A stretch of 64,000 bases of DNA, taken from positions 1 through 64,000 of the forward strand of contig MCFE01000081.1 of NCBI GenBank assembly GCA_002104905.1. Direction: 5' to 3'. Shown here piece by piece: positions 53,893-64,000 of the stretch; position 1 is the first letter of the stretch; every line of letters starts with the position of its first letter. The notes below the pieces were generated by a model. That model worked only from the letters and a program-made list of their open reading frames with translations. It did not search any database and was not told the origin of the DNA. Source of the DNA: Basidiobolus meristosporus CBS 931.73 (Eukaryota > Basidiobolomycota > Basidiobolomycetes > Basidiobolales > Basidiobolaceae). A program made the translations under genes and the position numbers.

Positions 53893-54377
53893 TGGTTATA
53901 GTGATTCAGATTGGGGTAGGGATCTGATTGACAGACGCTCTACCTACCACAGGCTATGTATTTCTTTATGCTGGTGCAGCTATTACTTGGAATTGCAAGA
54001 AACAACCAACTGTGGCACTATCTACAACTGAAGCCAAATATGTGGCTGCATGTCAAGCAACTAAGGAGGCTATATGGCTACAAAAATTATTCAAAGACTT
54101 AGGTTTTAATTCAGGTGAACCAACATGTATTTACAAGGATAATCAAAGTTGTATTTCATTAGCTAGAAATCCTACTAATCACACCAGAACTAAGCACATT
54201 GATACACAGCATCACTTTGTGAGGGAAGCTGTAGAAAATAACTTAGTGGAGCTGGTTTACTGCCTAACTGACAAAATGGTGGCAGACATATTGACAAAAC
54301 CAATAGCTAGGCCACAGTTTGAGATTCTTAGAGAGAAATTGGGATTAAGAAATTATTTAGTTGAGGGGGAGTGTTGA
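53893..54377 (+). pseudogene. Copia RNase H (copy 1), out of frame
   Basis: The frame 53928-54377 reads T-T-G-Y-V-F-L-Y-A-G-A-A-I-T-W, T-E-A-K-Y-V-A-A-C-Q-A-T-K-E-A-I-W-L and I-Y-K-D-N-Q-S-C-I-S, the copia RNase H. It is separated from RT by two shifts: a 2-nt loss near 53886 and a 4-nt duplication (TACC) at about 53941-53948. The second is shared with copy 2. Confidence 0.85.
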
Positions 54378-54483
54378 AATATTGGACTATTTGGTATCAT
54401 TCAGCAGCTGAAAATTTACTTAACAATTCTAAGCTAGTCTTAGTCACTGTAGGACTCATTTACTGCCTTAACTTTGCCACTTT
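54372..54483 (+). repeat. 3' LTR of copia copy 1, truncated
   Basis: The first 112 nt of the LTR; the match to the 5' LTR stops at TTTGCCACTTT, next to unrelated sequence. Confidence 0.85.
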
Positions 54484-56215
54484 TTGACCAAGTTTTTTAT
54501 GAGATCTGGGTTGCAGTTATTTCTTGATGGTCTTTGCATGGTGTCCTGATGGTATTGATACCTAATAGTCATGGGGCCCAGATTCTGTGACAACCTTTTG
54601 ACAGGATCATCACAATAGTTTTCATAGGGTGCTCTATTGATTTTGGTCTCCATACTGGACACATTCAGACAAGGATGCATGTAATCAACTGCTGAGCCCT
54701 CCTGGCTTGTTGCATGCTTACCTTTGATAGGTATCACATTGGTTGAGATATATTCAGACCTGGTACAAGCTGCAAGAGAACCAGAAGTAGAATTCCCAAT
54801 CAAAGAACTTCTCTGAGAAATCTGCAAATATCTCAAACCATATTTCCAAGAAGGAACCAACCTGGAGAATTTATATGAACAGATTAAATACATCAGCCAG
54901 TTGGCCTGTGCAATCCACCAAGTTGCTGTGTTACAACTGTAACAGTGGTTCAGTATAGGACAACTCAGGAGCCAGAATAAAGTCCAACTCCAAGAAACCA
55001 AAGAAACCACCCCAAACTCTGTTGAAACAATGAGTGAAGTACAAAAATGCCTTGATTGAGCCACAGTCTCCACAGTATTACTACAATACATCTCAGAGCA
55101 AGCAAGAACTTGTTATTGACATTGGATGACTGCCAACCAGTGTATGCTCTCTTCAAAGAGCGCATGGTGTCATATTGAATGTGAAAGAGACAAGCCTCAA
55201 CAACATTTGGAAGATAATGAAGGAAGACTTCATTGCGTTATTGCATCTCTTCTTGTTCTCCAATCCACCTAAGGAACTAACCTAGAGCCCTATAGCTAGC
55301 CAATTATTTGGGCTCCATGGAAAACATCCCTCAAATAATCCAAGCCACACCCCACTCAGCCGCCAAATGGTATCAGGTACACACTCACAATCCCTATGTA
55401 AGGTACAACCAGCAATGGTACTATGGTGACTCCGCATGCTCTGTAAACAAAATCAACCTTGGAGTGGCAAGTCAGTCATAGAACTTCAAGGACAAAGCTC
55501 CATCTTTACCCCTGGGATATGTGAGTACTAAATGTAGTACAAGTCTTTGCCCTAGAGTCCCCCTAGAGTCCTACCTGAAGTCTCCCTAATATCCTCCCTA
55601 TGAGTCCTTTGTATATCCTTCCTCCTGTTCTGGTCCTTACCTAATTTGAATTCTTACAATAACAGAAAGGTGCTCATACCCCTATTTTATAACACATTGT
55701 TAATTACACAAGCTCCTCTCTGTGAGATATATATATTCAATTGACACAAGTTGAAGGGGACAAACTTTCAATGTAGTGAACATAAGTCTTGGTTGCCTGC
55801 TACCTTCCATTGGAAGCTATTCTGAGCCAAGTGGTACTGACTTGACCTACACGCTCTCCCAACTATCAAGTACAGTCAGTAATAAGCCATGCAGTCAACT
55901 TATCTCTCTCCACATTCACATAGCTAGTAGCTCTTCAGGAGGGTCCAATTTGCAAGATCACTTTGTATATATAGTGACAGCATGATCTCTTTGATGCTGT
56001 AGGGGGGTTTCTTGCTAGTCACCATGGCCTCAGGTACTTAATAGGCTCTGCAGAGAAGCTCCCACCTCTTGATGAAAGCTTTAACCTGGATTCCATTCAG
56101 GTAAGGTGTCCCTTGCATACCTGGTAAAGGTAGATTCATAGTCTTGATAAGATCTCTTACTTGAGTCTGCTAGGGGCAGTTCTGTCAAGCCCTCCCCCAT
56201 GTTGGGTGCCAAATA
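54484..56215 (-). pseudogene. Internal region of a long-LTR element (family E)
   Basis: On the minus strand, starting at the primer site below, the sequence reads M-G-E-G-L-T-E-L-P-L-A-D-S-S-K-R-S-Y-Q-D-Y and soon meets stops. Its far end (54484-54660) gives M-E-T-K-I-N-R-A-P-Y-E-N-Y and D-P-V-K-R-L-S-Q-N-L-G-P and is similar to the plus strand at 57235-57410. No RT, integrase or protease motif is visible. Possibly gag of a non-autonomous element; function unknown. Confidence 0.4.
56185..56212 (-). other. Candidate primer-binding site of the long-LTR element
   Basis: Minus strand TTTGGCACCCAACATGGGGG a few nt after the LTR end. TGGCxCCC plus GTGGGG-like sequence is a common LTR-element primer site; the tRNA is not identified. 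Confidence 0.5.
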
Positions 56216-57158
56216 TGAGGTAGTATAGAGGTACTCATGGGAGAAGCTACACATATTAAGTTGTGTGAGGCATCAGATGGGTGCAATAGCCTCTAGGTAT
56301 AAATATATGGTGTCTTTGTCAAAATGTCACTATGGTAAAAGCTCCTACTTCTGTAGCTTTCTAGGTGTTTCAAGTATATCCAAAGGCTTTGTATGTCTTG
56401 TGCACTACCCTGCAAAGCTCCTTGATGGCAGGTATGATGTGTAACTGTTGAAGGTAGGTGCAGTGATCAACTACTAATCAATAAGGGAGAGTTGTTATTG
56501 GTAGAAGGGATGATTTATTGATTAGTGATTGACTTCCCTTAAATACGTTTCCTGATTGCCAAGTGATTACTAATGACAATGTTATAGAAGATTCCAGACA
56601 TCAGTGCTATTCTTGAAGACATCACTACAAGCTAAAAATATGCCAGGAATGTCCTGGAAGGTTCTAAAAGGCACAGCACATCCAATCAATCAGGGATCAG
56701 TAGTTGGAAACCTGTGCAACATAGAAATGCCATATATGGTATTGTAGAGTACCAGATGGCATCACTGTATGCCAAAAACTTTCTAAGAAGGTTCAGGAAG
56801 GTTCTAAAAGGCTTAACATATCCAACCATTGAGGGATCAGTAGTCTGAAATCTGTATAGCATAGAGATATCATGTATGACATTAAGATATTAGGGATGGT
56901 TATACAGACTTAGATCATGTGTCACAGGTACTGATATGCGTACTTGCCTAATGTAATTACTTGTACTGATCACAAAGCTGAATAACATCTGGGAAAACTA
57001 ATCCTAATAGCTATTCAGGGTAAACATCAAATGAGGATAATGCTAATAACATGGGCAAAGCGGAATATGATAATGTTGTTAAGATAAAATATGGATAAGT
57101 GCACCACATTTTCTATGTAGATAACCTTATCTGTGGGAGGTATGTTTACCCTACCACA
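56216..57158 (-). mobile_element. Long LTR (family E), minus orientation
   Basis: 943 nt, minus view TGTGGTAGGG...CTATACTACCTCA, with AATAAA at about 56514 (minus). Similar along its length to the solo LTR at 34241-35043. It is followed by a primer site, so it is a 5' LTR. A near-copy phrase (AGAAGGTTCAGGAAGGTTCTAAAAGG, 56790s) shows a partial internal duplication. Confidence 0.68.
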
Positions 57159-57234
57159 CTGTACAGTCATTGAAGCACTACAGCAGTGCACAAAGATAAA
57201 GCCCACAAAGAAACCTTTCAGTATGGGAGGAAGA

Positions 57235-57410
57235 CACTGTGGTGCCCTATGAGAAATTATTGTGATGATCCTGTCAAAAAGCCATCACATATTCTAAGTC
57301 TTGTGACTATTAGGTATTGATTCCATCAAGACACTGCTCAGAGACCATCAAAAAATAATTGCACCCCAGATATCATGCAAAACCTGGTCAAACTTCTTCA
57401 TCACAAAAGT
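57235..57410 (+). repeat. Fragment similar to the family E internal region
   Basis: GTGCCCTATGAGAAATTATT and GATGATCCTGTCAAAA match the minus strand at 54484-54660. Inverted relative to that copy. Confidence 0.6.
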
Positions 57411-57649
57411 ACAAAAGTGGCTTCTGATTGATTCTCTGCCAATTTTCTCACTTTCCAACACCAGAGACTCAGTCACCTCCTACATTGGTGTACATTGATT
57501 GGCTATTGCTTCCTTTTTGCACTCCTTATTACCTGACTCAACCATTTCTCTTATTTTTCATGCATTGAAATTGATTTATTCCTGTTGAAACTTCAGTTGT
57601 ACCTCAGTTGATAATGTATTGAACTATTCAATTCCCTATAACCTACACC
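57411..57649. other. Unassigned stretch
   Basis: Short AT-rich remainder before repeat U copy B. Confidence 0.3.
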
Positions 57650-59755
57650 AACAATTAGCCCAACCTCACACTCAACAAGTAACTCCATTAAGATCCACCA
57701 CTCATTAAGTATTTCTGCTGTAATGCTCTGTTTCTACATACTTGGCAGGAGCTCTGCAGCTTTATGACATTGTTTATTCACTAGTTCCAATACATCCTGG
57801 TCTTCAGCCAGCTCTACAAAGTTTAGCTCCTCATCTGCCAGTCTTTGCAATAAGTCCTTGCAGTATCCAGGTGCATTTTCTTGATCACTGCTTTTGAAGA
57901 AATGCTGCAACCACTTGGTGTGCCTATTAATGTTTCTAAATTCCACTATAGGCAAAGTGATAGTCTTTTGAGTTCTTGATATTGCCACTTTGTCTGTCAG
58001 TGAGATCTCCACTCTGTCAGCAATGGAGGATGAGGAGGCTCTGGTGGATGAAATGCCTTTCTCTGCAAACTCATCTAGCTTACTGAAGTGTAGCTCAACT
58101 GGCTGTGCTTCCAACTCTTATGAAAACAGCTGTTTTCTTGTTGGTAATTCTTCTTAGCTATGATGGTGTTCAGTCTGTTTCAGGCTTACAGTGTTAATTG
58201 GCAAGAACTGCAGCTTTTCTCTTATGCTCCCTGTTGCTGGCTTAGGTAGACTTTTTTCCCTTTACCTTTTCCTTTATCACAGTCAGGTCTTTCACTGCTT
58301 CATTGTCTGAATGCTTCTTGTATTAAATTATGTTTTTTCCATAATGAATGCTGCTCTAATGTATCTGTTTTGGCCTGCTTGTTCCTTGCTTGCACTCTGC
58401 TGGCAACCCAACACCTCTTTCCTGCTTGATTTGAGCTCTCAGCCTGTGCTGTGACAGGCTCCTGAGGTGGCCACTTGCTTCCATCATTGCCAGGTCCCTT
58501 ACTGCTACTTTAACTGGGTTCTTCTCAGGTAAACCTACACTTTTTCCTTTGTAAATGTTGTGCTGGTGCATATGTGTCTGCCTGCTTTTCTCTTATTTGC
58601 ACTCTTCCTGCTACCTGATGCCTCTTTGATGCTTGATAGGAGCTTTTGGCCCTGCTTGTAATGGGCTCTCAAGGAAGCCACTAGTCTTGGCCATTGCACC
58701 CATGTTCTTCTGCCTTTAATAGTCTCAGCTATTTTTGAGATAGTTTCCTTACATACCTATACTGGCCAAAAAACAGTGTGCTGGTTTCAATTGCAAATAA
58801 TGCTCAAGTAGATAGTTAGGCACATTCTGCATGGCCATGAGTTCCTGATGGTCCCATTATATGCTGGCCTTGAGGTGTTGGCATGCTGGACTTCTAACAG
58901 CCTATTGAATATGAGGCCATTCTTCATCATTGCACTCTGCACTTCACAGATCTTCAATATCTTTTGATTCTTAGATGTTGGTATAAACACCACATTTGTG
59001 CCCTTCTATGGTGTGAGAGGTTCTCTGCAGGCATTATCATTGGGCACTATTGATGTGCCTCAAAGACTCTACAATATTCCTTGACTGTTACATTGAGAAA
59101 TGGCTCAATTCTTGGCAATGATGTTGAGCTACTTGAGTTCCTTCTTTGCAGCAAAGATACTGCTTTTCTAGCTAGGATATTGATTGCTTTACACCTTTTG
59201 TCCCCTCATCCTGTTTCTGGACTATTTCCTGATTTCCCTGGGTCATTGCATCTACCCTATCAGCCACTGCACCCAATTACCTCATTAATGCTTTGGTATG
59301 CACTGACAACATACTTGCTAATATATGTGGTGGTGATGTTATGACAGCCACTTGCTGGTCTTCAACTGAAGGTACTGCTTTTGCTACATTCTCATTGGCC
59401 TCAGCAATATGGTCAGCTTGTAGCTCCACAGATATTCCCAGCTGCCTACTTGACTGAGAACCTGAGGAGCCCACATTGTTCCCTTCAGTGGGCACACTGT
59501 CCATAGGGCCTTTTTTGGTTGTAGCTGTGCTTGTTGCACTATATGTCAAAGCAAGCTGTTGTCCAACTGTTATTCTGCGGCAGCCAGCAGGGGGTTTGGT
59601 TGGGAACTTGACAACTTGGCTTTATTTTTTGACAGCATATATGTGGAAGGGAGTAAAACCAAAGGTGGAATTGTGTTACATAGACACATGTATGTGGTAC
59701 CACAACTTTATTTGTAATGCCTACTATGGTGAGTCATCATTGAGTTTTACATTCA
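57650..59755 (-). mobile_element. Repeat U, copy B (unrecognised coding repeat)
   Basis: Similar to copy A over its length, in the same orientation. Minus-strand frames: 59549-59277 (T-T-K-K-G-P-M-D-S-V-P-T-E-G, Ser/Thr/Ala-rich), 58993-58787 (S-K-N-Q-K-I-L-K-I-C-E), the two tandem units (about 58287-58493 and 58494-58700) and 58114-57734 (E-I-S-L-T-D-K-V-A-I-S-R-T...K-W-L-Q-H-F-F-K-S-S-D-Q-E). The boundary phrases TTAGCCCAACCTCA...CTCAACAAGTA (left) and GCATAT.TGTGGAA.GGAGTA.. (right) recur in copy A. Non-functional here (stops), family unknown. Confidence 0.6.
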
Positions 59756-60415
59756 TGTAGGTGCAATATTTCAAATACAAGACTGTCTCAAACTGACATA
59801 AGTACTGACAGAAAGTGAAATAATAGTATTATGTAGTTGAGTGTCAAACTGTTTGCCCCATGGACTAGACTAGTTTGATACAATGCTGTAAGAGAAGAAA
59901 AAAAGACCATCCATGAAGCATGCGGACAGTATAGGAAGTATTACAACAGTTACCGCCAGTATTTTGTCACACAAGTCATGTTTGATCATTCACCTGTCAC
60001 TACAGTGCCAATAATATCTTGCTGGCTACTTGATACTTCACTCACAGCATCTGGCTGTACTTGTCACCTTGCGCAAGCCAAGTCAGGAGAGTTTGTGATG
60101 CATTTAGGCTTACCCCAGCCTTCTCTATATGGCATACAGAGTGATAGCTCTGAAGAAGCAGGCTCACTGATGGATTGTGAGCCTATCTTCCCAACACCAG
60201 TACCATGCATGAGCCCAGCAAAATCCCATATGCAATGAGACAACACTCATGGAAAAAAATACCAAGGGTACTTCATGGAATTAAGTGAGCCCAGTAATCA
60301 ATTTACTGGTGAATGATGTGATGTTGTGGCTAGACGAGTGGAGTGATTCCACCAATGCCATTAATGGGGGCTTTGAGGATTTACTACTACTTTTTGCTAA
60401 AACCATCCTGGGATG
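59756..60415. other. Stretch between repeat U copy B and copia copy 2
   Basis: No motif recognised. Frames of 60-86 codons overlap on both strands (about 59978-60246). Confidence 0.4.
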
Positions 60416-60785
60416 TATTGCAATTTAAGAAGTGATTTGGATATAAGGGACTTATCAAGAAATAGTGCTAATAGTTGAACTGTTGTTTATTCATAAAGAA
60501 GCTCAGTATTTATACCTTTGTAGAGGTAATACAGCTGCAACACTAAGTAGGGAGGGTTTCTCAATATTCAGGAGCATTCTGTAACAGTTTCAGGGTTAGT
60601 ACATAATGTTTGGTAATAGTGCTAATTTAATCCTGACTATAGGGGAATAATCATAAGATCATATATCTAGAGAAAGTGGCAAAGTTAAGGCAGTAAATGA
60701 GTCCTACAGTGACTAAGACTAGCCTAGAATTGTTAAGTAAATTTTTTAGCTGCTGAATGATACCAAATAGTCCAATATTTCAACA
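60416..60785 (-). repeat. 3' LTR of copia copy 2
   Basis: About 370 nt; matches the LTR at 50052-50421 throughout with a few changes (for example CATATATCTAGAG versus ATATATCTGGAG in reverse). The outer end reads TGTATTGCAATTT (plus view) rather than TGTTGCAATTT. Confidence 0.88.
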
Positions 60786-61229
60786 CTCCCCCTCAACTAA
60801 ATAATTTCTTAATTCCAATTTCTCACTAAGGATCTCAAACTGTGGCCTAGCTAGTGGTTTTGTCAATATGTCTGCCACCATTTTGTCAGTTAGGCAGTAA
60901 ACCAGCTCCACTAAGTTATTTTCTACAGCTTCCCTCACAAAGTGATGCTGTGTATCAATGTGCTTAGTTCTGGTGTGATTAGTAGGATTTCTAGCTAATG
61001 AAATACAACTTTGATTATCCTTGTAAATACATGTTGGTTCACCTGAATTAAAACCTAAGTCTTTGAATAATTTTTGTAGCCATATAGCCTCCTTAGTTGC
61101 TTGACATGCAGCCATATATTTGGCTTCAGTTGTAGATAGTGCCACAGTTGGTTGTTTCTTGCAATTCCAAGTAATAGCTGCACCAACATAAAGAAATACA
61201 TAGCCTGTGGTAGGTAGAGCGTCTGTCAA
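60780..61229 (-). pseudogene. Copia RNase H (copy 2), out of frame
   Basis: 149 codons with the same content as 53928-54377 (T-E-A-K-Y-M-A-A-C-Q, Y-K-D-N-Q-S). It is separated from the upstream frame (61380-61126, which ends the RT-RNase H link N-R-Q-K-L-D-G-Y-S-D-S-D-W) by the same 4-nt duplication as copy 1. Confidence 0.85.
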
Positions 61230-61623
61230 TCAGATCCCTACCCCAATCTGAATCACTATAACCATCTAATTTTTGCCTATTAGCTGCTCCAGAGTATTCC
61301 AGTACCATATTTATGGTACCTTGTAGATATCTGAAAATCCGCTTAACTGCTGCAATTTGATCTGGTCCATAATTCTGCATGAATTGACTGACTATTCAAA
61401 CTGCTACTGTAATATCTGGACGTGTTGACACCATCAAGTACATTAGGCTACCAACCATTGATTGATAGGGAAAGTTTTGGTCCATATTTGAGCCATTTTC
61501 ATCTATAACTGGCTGAGATTTGCTTAATTTCAGGTTATTGTCTATAGGGGTTGCTGCAGGCTTGCAATTTTCCATTTTGAAGCGTCTAAGAATGTCCCTG
61601 ATGTACTTAGACTGATTCAGCAC
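61230..61623 (-). pseudogene. Copia RT C-terminal part (copy 2)
   Basis: The frame from 61623 (L-N-Q-S-K-Y-I-R-D-I-L-R-R-F-K) runs to a TGA at 61396-61398, where copy 1 has a Gly codon (V-A-V-G-I-V-S). After it the frame continues with M-Q-N-Y-G-P-D-Q-I-A-A-V-K-R-I-F. Confidence 0.82.
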
Positions 61624-64000
61624 AATTTTCTGCGTAGGTATGTCAAATTTGACCTCAATTCGAGAAAATAGCTCAATTTTCCATGATCTTTCATCTCAAA
61701 CTTGCTGAAGAGATCTGATTTTGTCTGTTTAAGTGCCTCTTGATCACTTGTAGCTATAATTAGGTTGTCCACATAAAGAACTAGGATGATCACACCCTTT
61801 TTGAGCTGTTTCACACATATACTGTGATCTGCAGTGCTACAAGAGAACCCAATTTCCTCTAGATATGTGACAATCTTGTTATACCATGCTCTGGGTGCCT
61901 GCTTAAGCCCATACAACAATTTTCTAAGTTTGCACACCTTATGGGGGCCTTTTGGATCGGTAAAACCTTCTGGTTGCTCCATATATATAGTTTCTTGCAA
62001 ATCCCCATTTAGAAAGGCTGTTTTGACGTCCATTTGGTGTAGATCTACACTGTGTACAGCTGCCAGGGCTAGAACTTTCCTAATAGGGTTAAACTTGGCA
62101 ACCGGAGCAAATGTTTCCTTAAAGTCTAGTCCCTGGATCTGGGAATAGCCTTTAGCTACCAATCTAGCCTTGTACTTATCAATGGCACCATTTGAGGTTA
62201 TCTTGATCTTGTAGACCCATCTACATTCTATTGGCTTTCTCCCATTTGGTAAATCTACCAGTTCCCACGTTTTTGCTTTGATCAGTGATTGGTACTCCTC
62301 CTGCATGGCTTGTTGCCACTTAGTAGCATCTGGACCTTGCATTGCCTGTTCCAGATTCTGAGGTTTGGCACATAAGGCAAGATAAGCTTCTTCATGATCA
62401 TTGGATGTCTGCCACCAGAATCCAGGGGCATTTCTTATTCTGGTAGATCTCCTAACTGGGATAATCTGTTCTGATCTGGAACTGGTAGAAGTATCTTCCA
62501 TCTCTGGCTGGATTTGGTATGTATCTTCTTCATTTGTGTTGATTGCATCATCAGGCAGCTGGCCAATGATTTCTGTGGCTTTCTGATCTGAATTCTCCTG
62601 AAATACAACATCCCTGCTCTTGATCAGCTTCTGATTTTTGCCATCATACACTCTATACCCTTTAGTATCTTCACAATACCCAAGAAAGATTCCTTTTCTA
62701 CTCTTTGGTTCCAACTTTGAGCGTTTTTTGTCAGGGATGTGATAAAAAACATCACTGCCAAAGATCCTGAGGTGCTGGAGATCTGGTTTTTTGCCTGTAT
62801 ATGCTTCAAAGTGTGTAGAATCACATAGGGCTGTTGTTGGGCATCTGTTCTTGATGTATACAGCGGTAGCAACAGATTCAGCCCAAAACTTGTAGTCCAT
62901 TCCCTTATCATGTAGCATAGATCTTCCCATCTCTACTATTGTTCTATTTGCACATTCTGCTACTCCATTTTGCTGTGGAGTATGAGGAACTGTGGTCTGT
63001 TGGAGTATACCAGTAGACAAGCAGTATTTTGCAAACTCCTTTGAGCAGTATTCTCCTCCATTGTCACTTCGTAGTACCTTCAATTTACACCCAGTTTGTG
63101 TCTCTGCCATGTTCTTGAAGTGCTTAAACGTCTCTAAAGCTTCATCCTTTGTTTTGAGGAAGTACACCCATGTATATCTTGTCTTGTCATCAATAAACGT
63201 CATAAAGTATCTCTTGGCTCCAAAGGACAGTGTTCTCATGGGGCCACATATGTCTGAGTGTAAAATAGCCAATATTTTGGTGGTATTGATGCCTTCTGAG
63301 CTCTTGAAACGTTGCCTAGCTTGTTTGCCATATGAACATCCCTTACAAACATTCAATTTGATTGGAATTGAGTATTTTAGGCCCAAAACAAGCTGATTTT
63401 TCACCAATTGGCTCGTTTTCTGTTCCCCTATGTGTCCTAGCCTCCTATGCCACGTCTCCCAGTTAGTTTCATCAGTTTCAGCAATGTTGACAAACTCAAG
63501 TACAATGATCTTGCATTGTAACTTGTATATATTGTGATCTCTGATTCCCAAAGCTAATTCTTGTCCATTTTCACTCAGTATTGAGCAGCTCAACTTAGTA
63601 AAAACAAATATCAGTCCCTGAGTAGTTGCTTTACTGACTGAGAGTAGGTTCTTAGCTATTCCAGGTACATAGAGTATGTCAGTCAGTTTTGCTGTTGTTG
63701 CCCCTGAGTTATCACTCATATTTAGTTGTATAGACCCACTGGCGGTAGCTTCCATTGCAGAGTTATCTCCCAGATAAACCTTTCTTACGGGAATAGTCTT
63801 TAAGTTGCTGAACCAATCCTTTATATCACAAATATGCTGTGATGCTCCAGAGTCAATATACCATTCATTACCTCGGTTACTTGCACTCTCTTGTACAGTG
63901 ACAAATAACTGTCCATCAGTAGTTATATGGTTTGCCTGCTCTAGTTTCTGTTTTTTGTCTGCTTGTTTCTTCTTGCATTCTCTTGCCCAGTGTCCTGGCT
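61617..64000 (-). pseudogene. Copia protease, integrase and reverse transcriptase (copy 2)
   Basis: Open from the window edge (zinc-knuckle end G-H-W-A-R-E-C) through protease (Y-I-D-S-G-A-S-Q-H), integrase (H-S-D-I-C-G-P, R-S-D-N-G-G-E-Y) and RT to a frameshift near 61660 (one base lost in TTTTCTCGAATT versus TTTTCTTGGAATT of copy 1). The Trp codon that is TGA in copy 1 is kept here. The RT active site is L-Y-V-D-N instead of L-Y-V-D-D (near 61775), so catalysis would be lost even without the shift. Confidence 0.87.

Larger units (their letters stand above)
50052..54483 (+). mobile_element. Ty1/copia element copy 1 (inactive)
   Basis: 5' LTR 50052-50421, half-tRNA primer site, gag-protease-integrase-RT-RNase H in one broken frame, polypurine tract GAGGGGGAG before 54372, and the first 112 nt of a 3' LTR (54372-54483). 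IN before RT is the copia order. Almost the same in sequence as the minus copy at 60416 onward. Confidence 0.93.
60416..64000 (-). mobile_element. Ty1/copia element copy 2 (inactive), continues past window end
   Basis: Minus strand: zinc knuckle at the window edge, protease, integrase, RT, RNase H, polypurine tract (plus view CTCCCCCTCAAC, about 60786-60797) and a full 3' LTR. Nearly identical to copy 1, with its own damage. The 5' LTR and gag start lie outside. Confidence 0.92.

Noticed and set aside
1-64000. CRISPR arrays, bacterial operons or ribosome binding sites
   Set aside because: Spliced genes, TATA/AATAAA signals and eukaryotic elements throughout; no regularly spaced repeats were seen.

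Overview
The window is nuclear DNA of a filamentous or early-diverging fungus. Evidence: compact protein genes with short GT-AG introns (about 37 to 118 nt), TATA boxes 30 to 80 nt upstream of start codons, AATAAA signals just after stops, a secreted GH18 chitinase with a C-terminal chitin-binding module, a Pho80-like cyclin, a PAS protein of white-collar type, and Ty1/copia, Ty3/gypsy and DNA-transposon remains. A zoopagomycete or mucoromycete (for example a Basidiobolus-like fungus) is my best guess, with low confidence; the sequence does not settle the species.

Left half (1 to about 25 kb) is ordinary gene space. In order: the start of a small secreted protein (minus); a chitinase with one intron and one apparent frameshift (minus); two tandem small cysteine-rich secreted proteins of possible beta/gamma-crystallin fold (plus); a homeodomain regulator (plus); a two-PAS-domain protein (minus); a Pho80-like cyclin (minus); two tandem secreted proteins built of glycine-every-fourth-residue repeats (plus); a DEDDh exonuclease (plus); a four-exon SurE-type nucleotidase/phosphatase (minus) divergent from a three-exon cytosolic threonyl-tRNA synthetase (plus); and two head-to-tail cysteine dioxygenases (minus). 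Three of these loci are tandem paralogue pairs, two of them secreted families. A gene-free stretch of about 2 kb (22.9 to 25.0 kb) follows.

Right half (25 to 64 kb) is visibly AT-richer and is a transposon graveyard with nested insertions. I can trace: a decayed copia element with LTR and gag (25.07 kb); three copies of an unrecognised coding repeat, here called U, each with two tandem units of about 205 bp (26.15, 44.93 and 57.65 kb); a long-LTR family with TGTGGT...ACCACA ends (28.98, 30.44, 34.24, 39.01 and 56.22 kb); a DDE transposase relic (31.4 kb); three gypsy copies of one family (32.88 to 35.59 minus, 36.99 to 38.55 minus, 45.58 to 50.05 plus); a second gypsy lineage (39.7 kb plus); two Tnp2-type transposase relics (35.6 and 42.75 kb); and two copia copies (50.05 plus, 60.42 to the window end minus).

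The insertion order is readable in places: gypsy entered a U copy, a gypsy solo LTR entered that gypsy (4-bp target duplication), and copia entered its 3' LTR; a long LTR entered the gag of another gypsy copy; a copia-type solo LTR entered a long LTR (5-bp duplication). No element in the window has an intact coding capacity. The copia primer site matches the anticodon arm of initiator tRNA-Met, as in half-tRNA-primed elements. No tRNA, rRNA or CRISPR locus was found.
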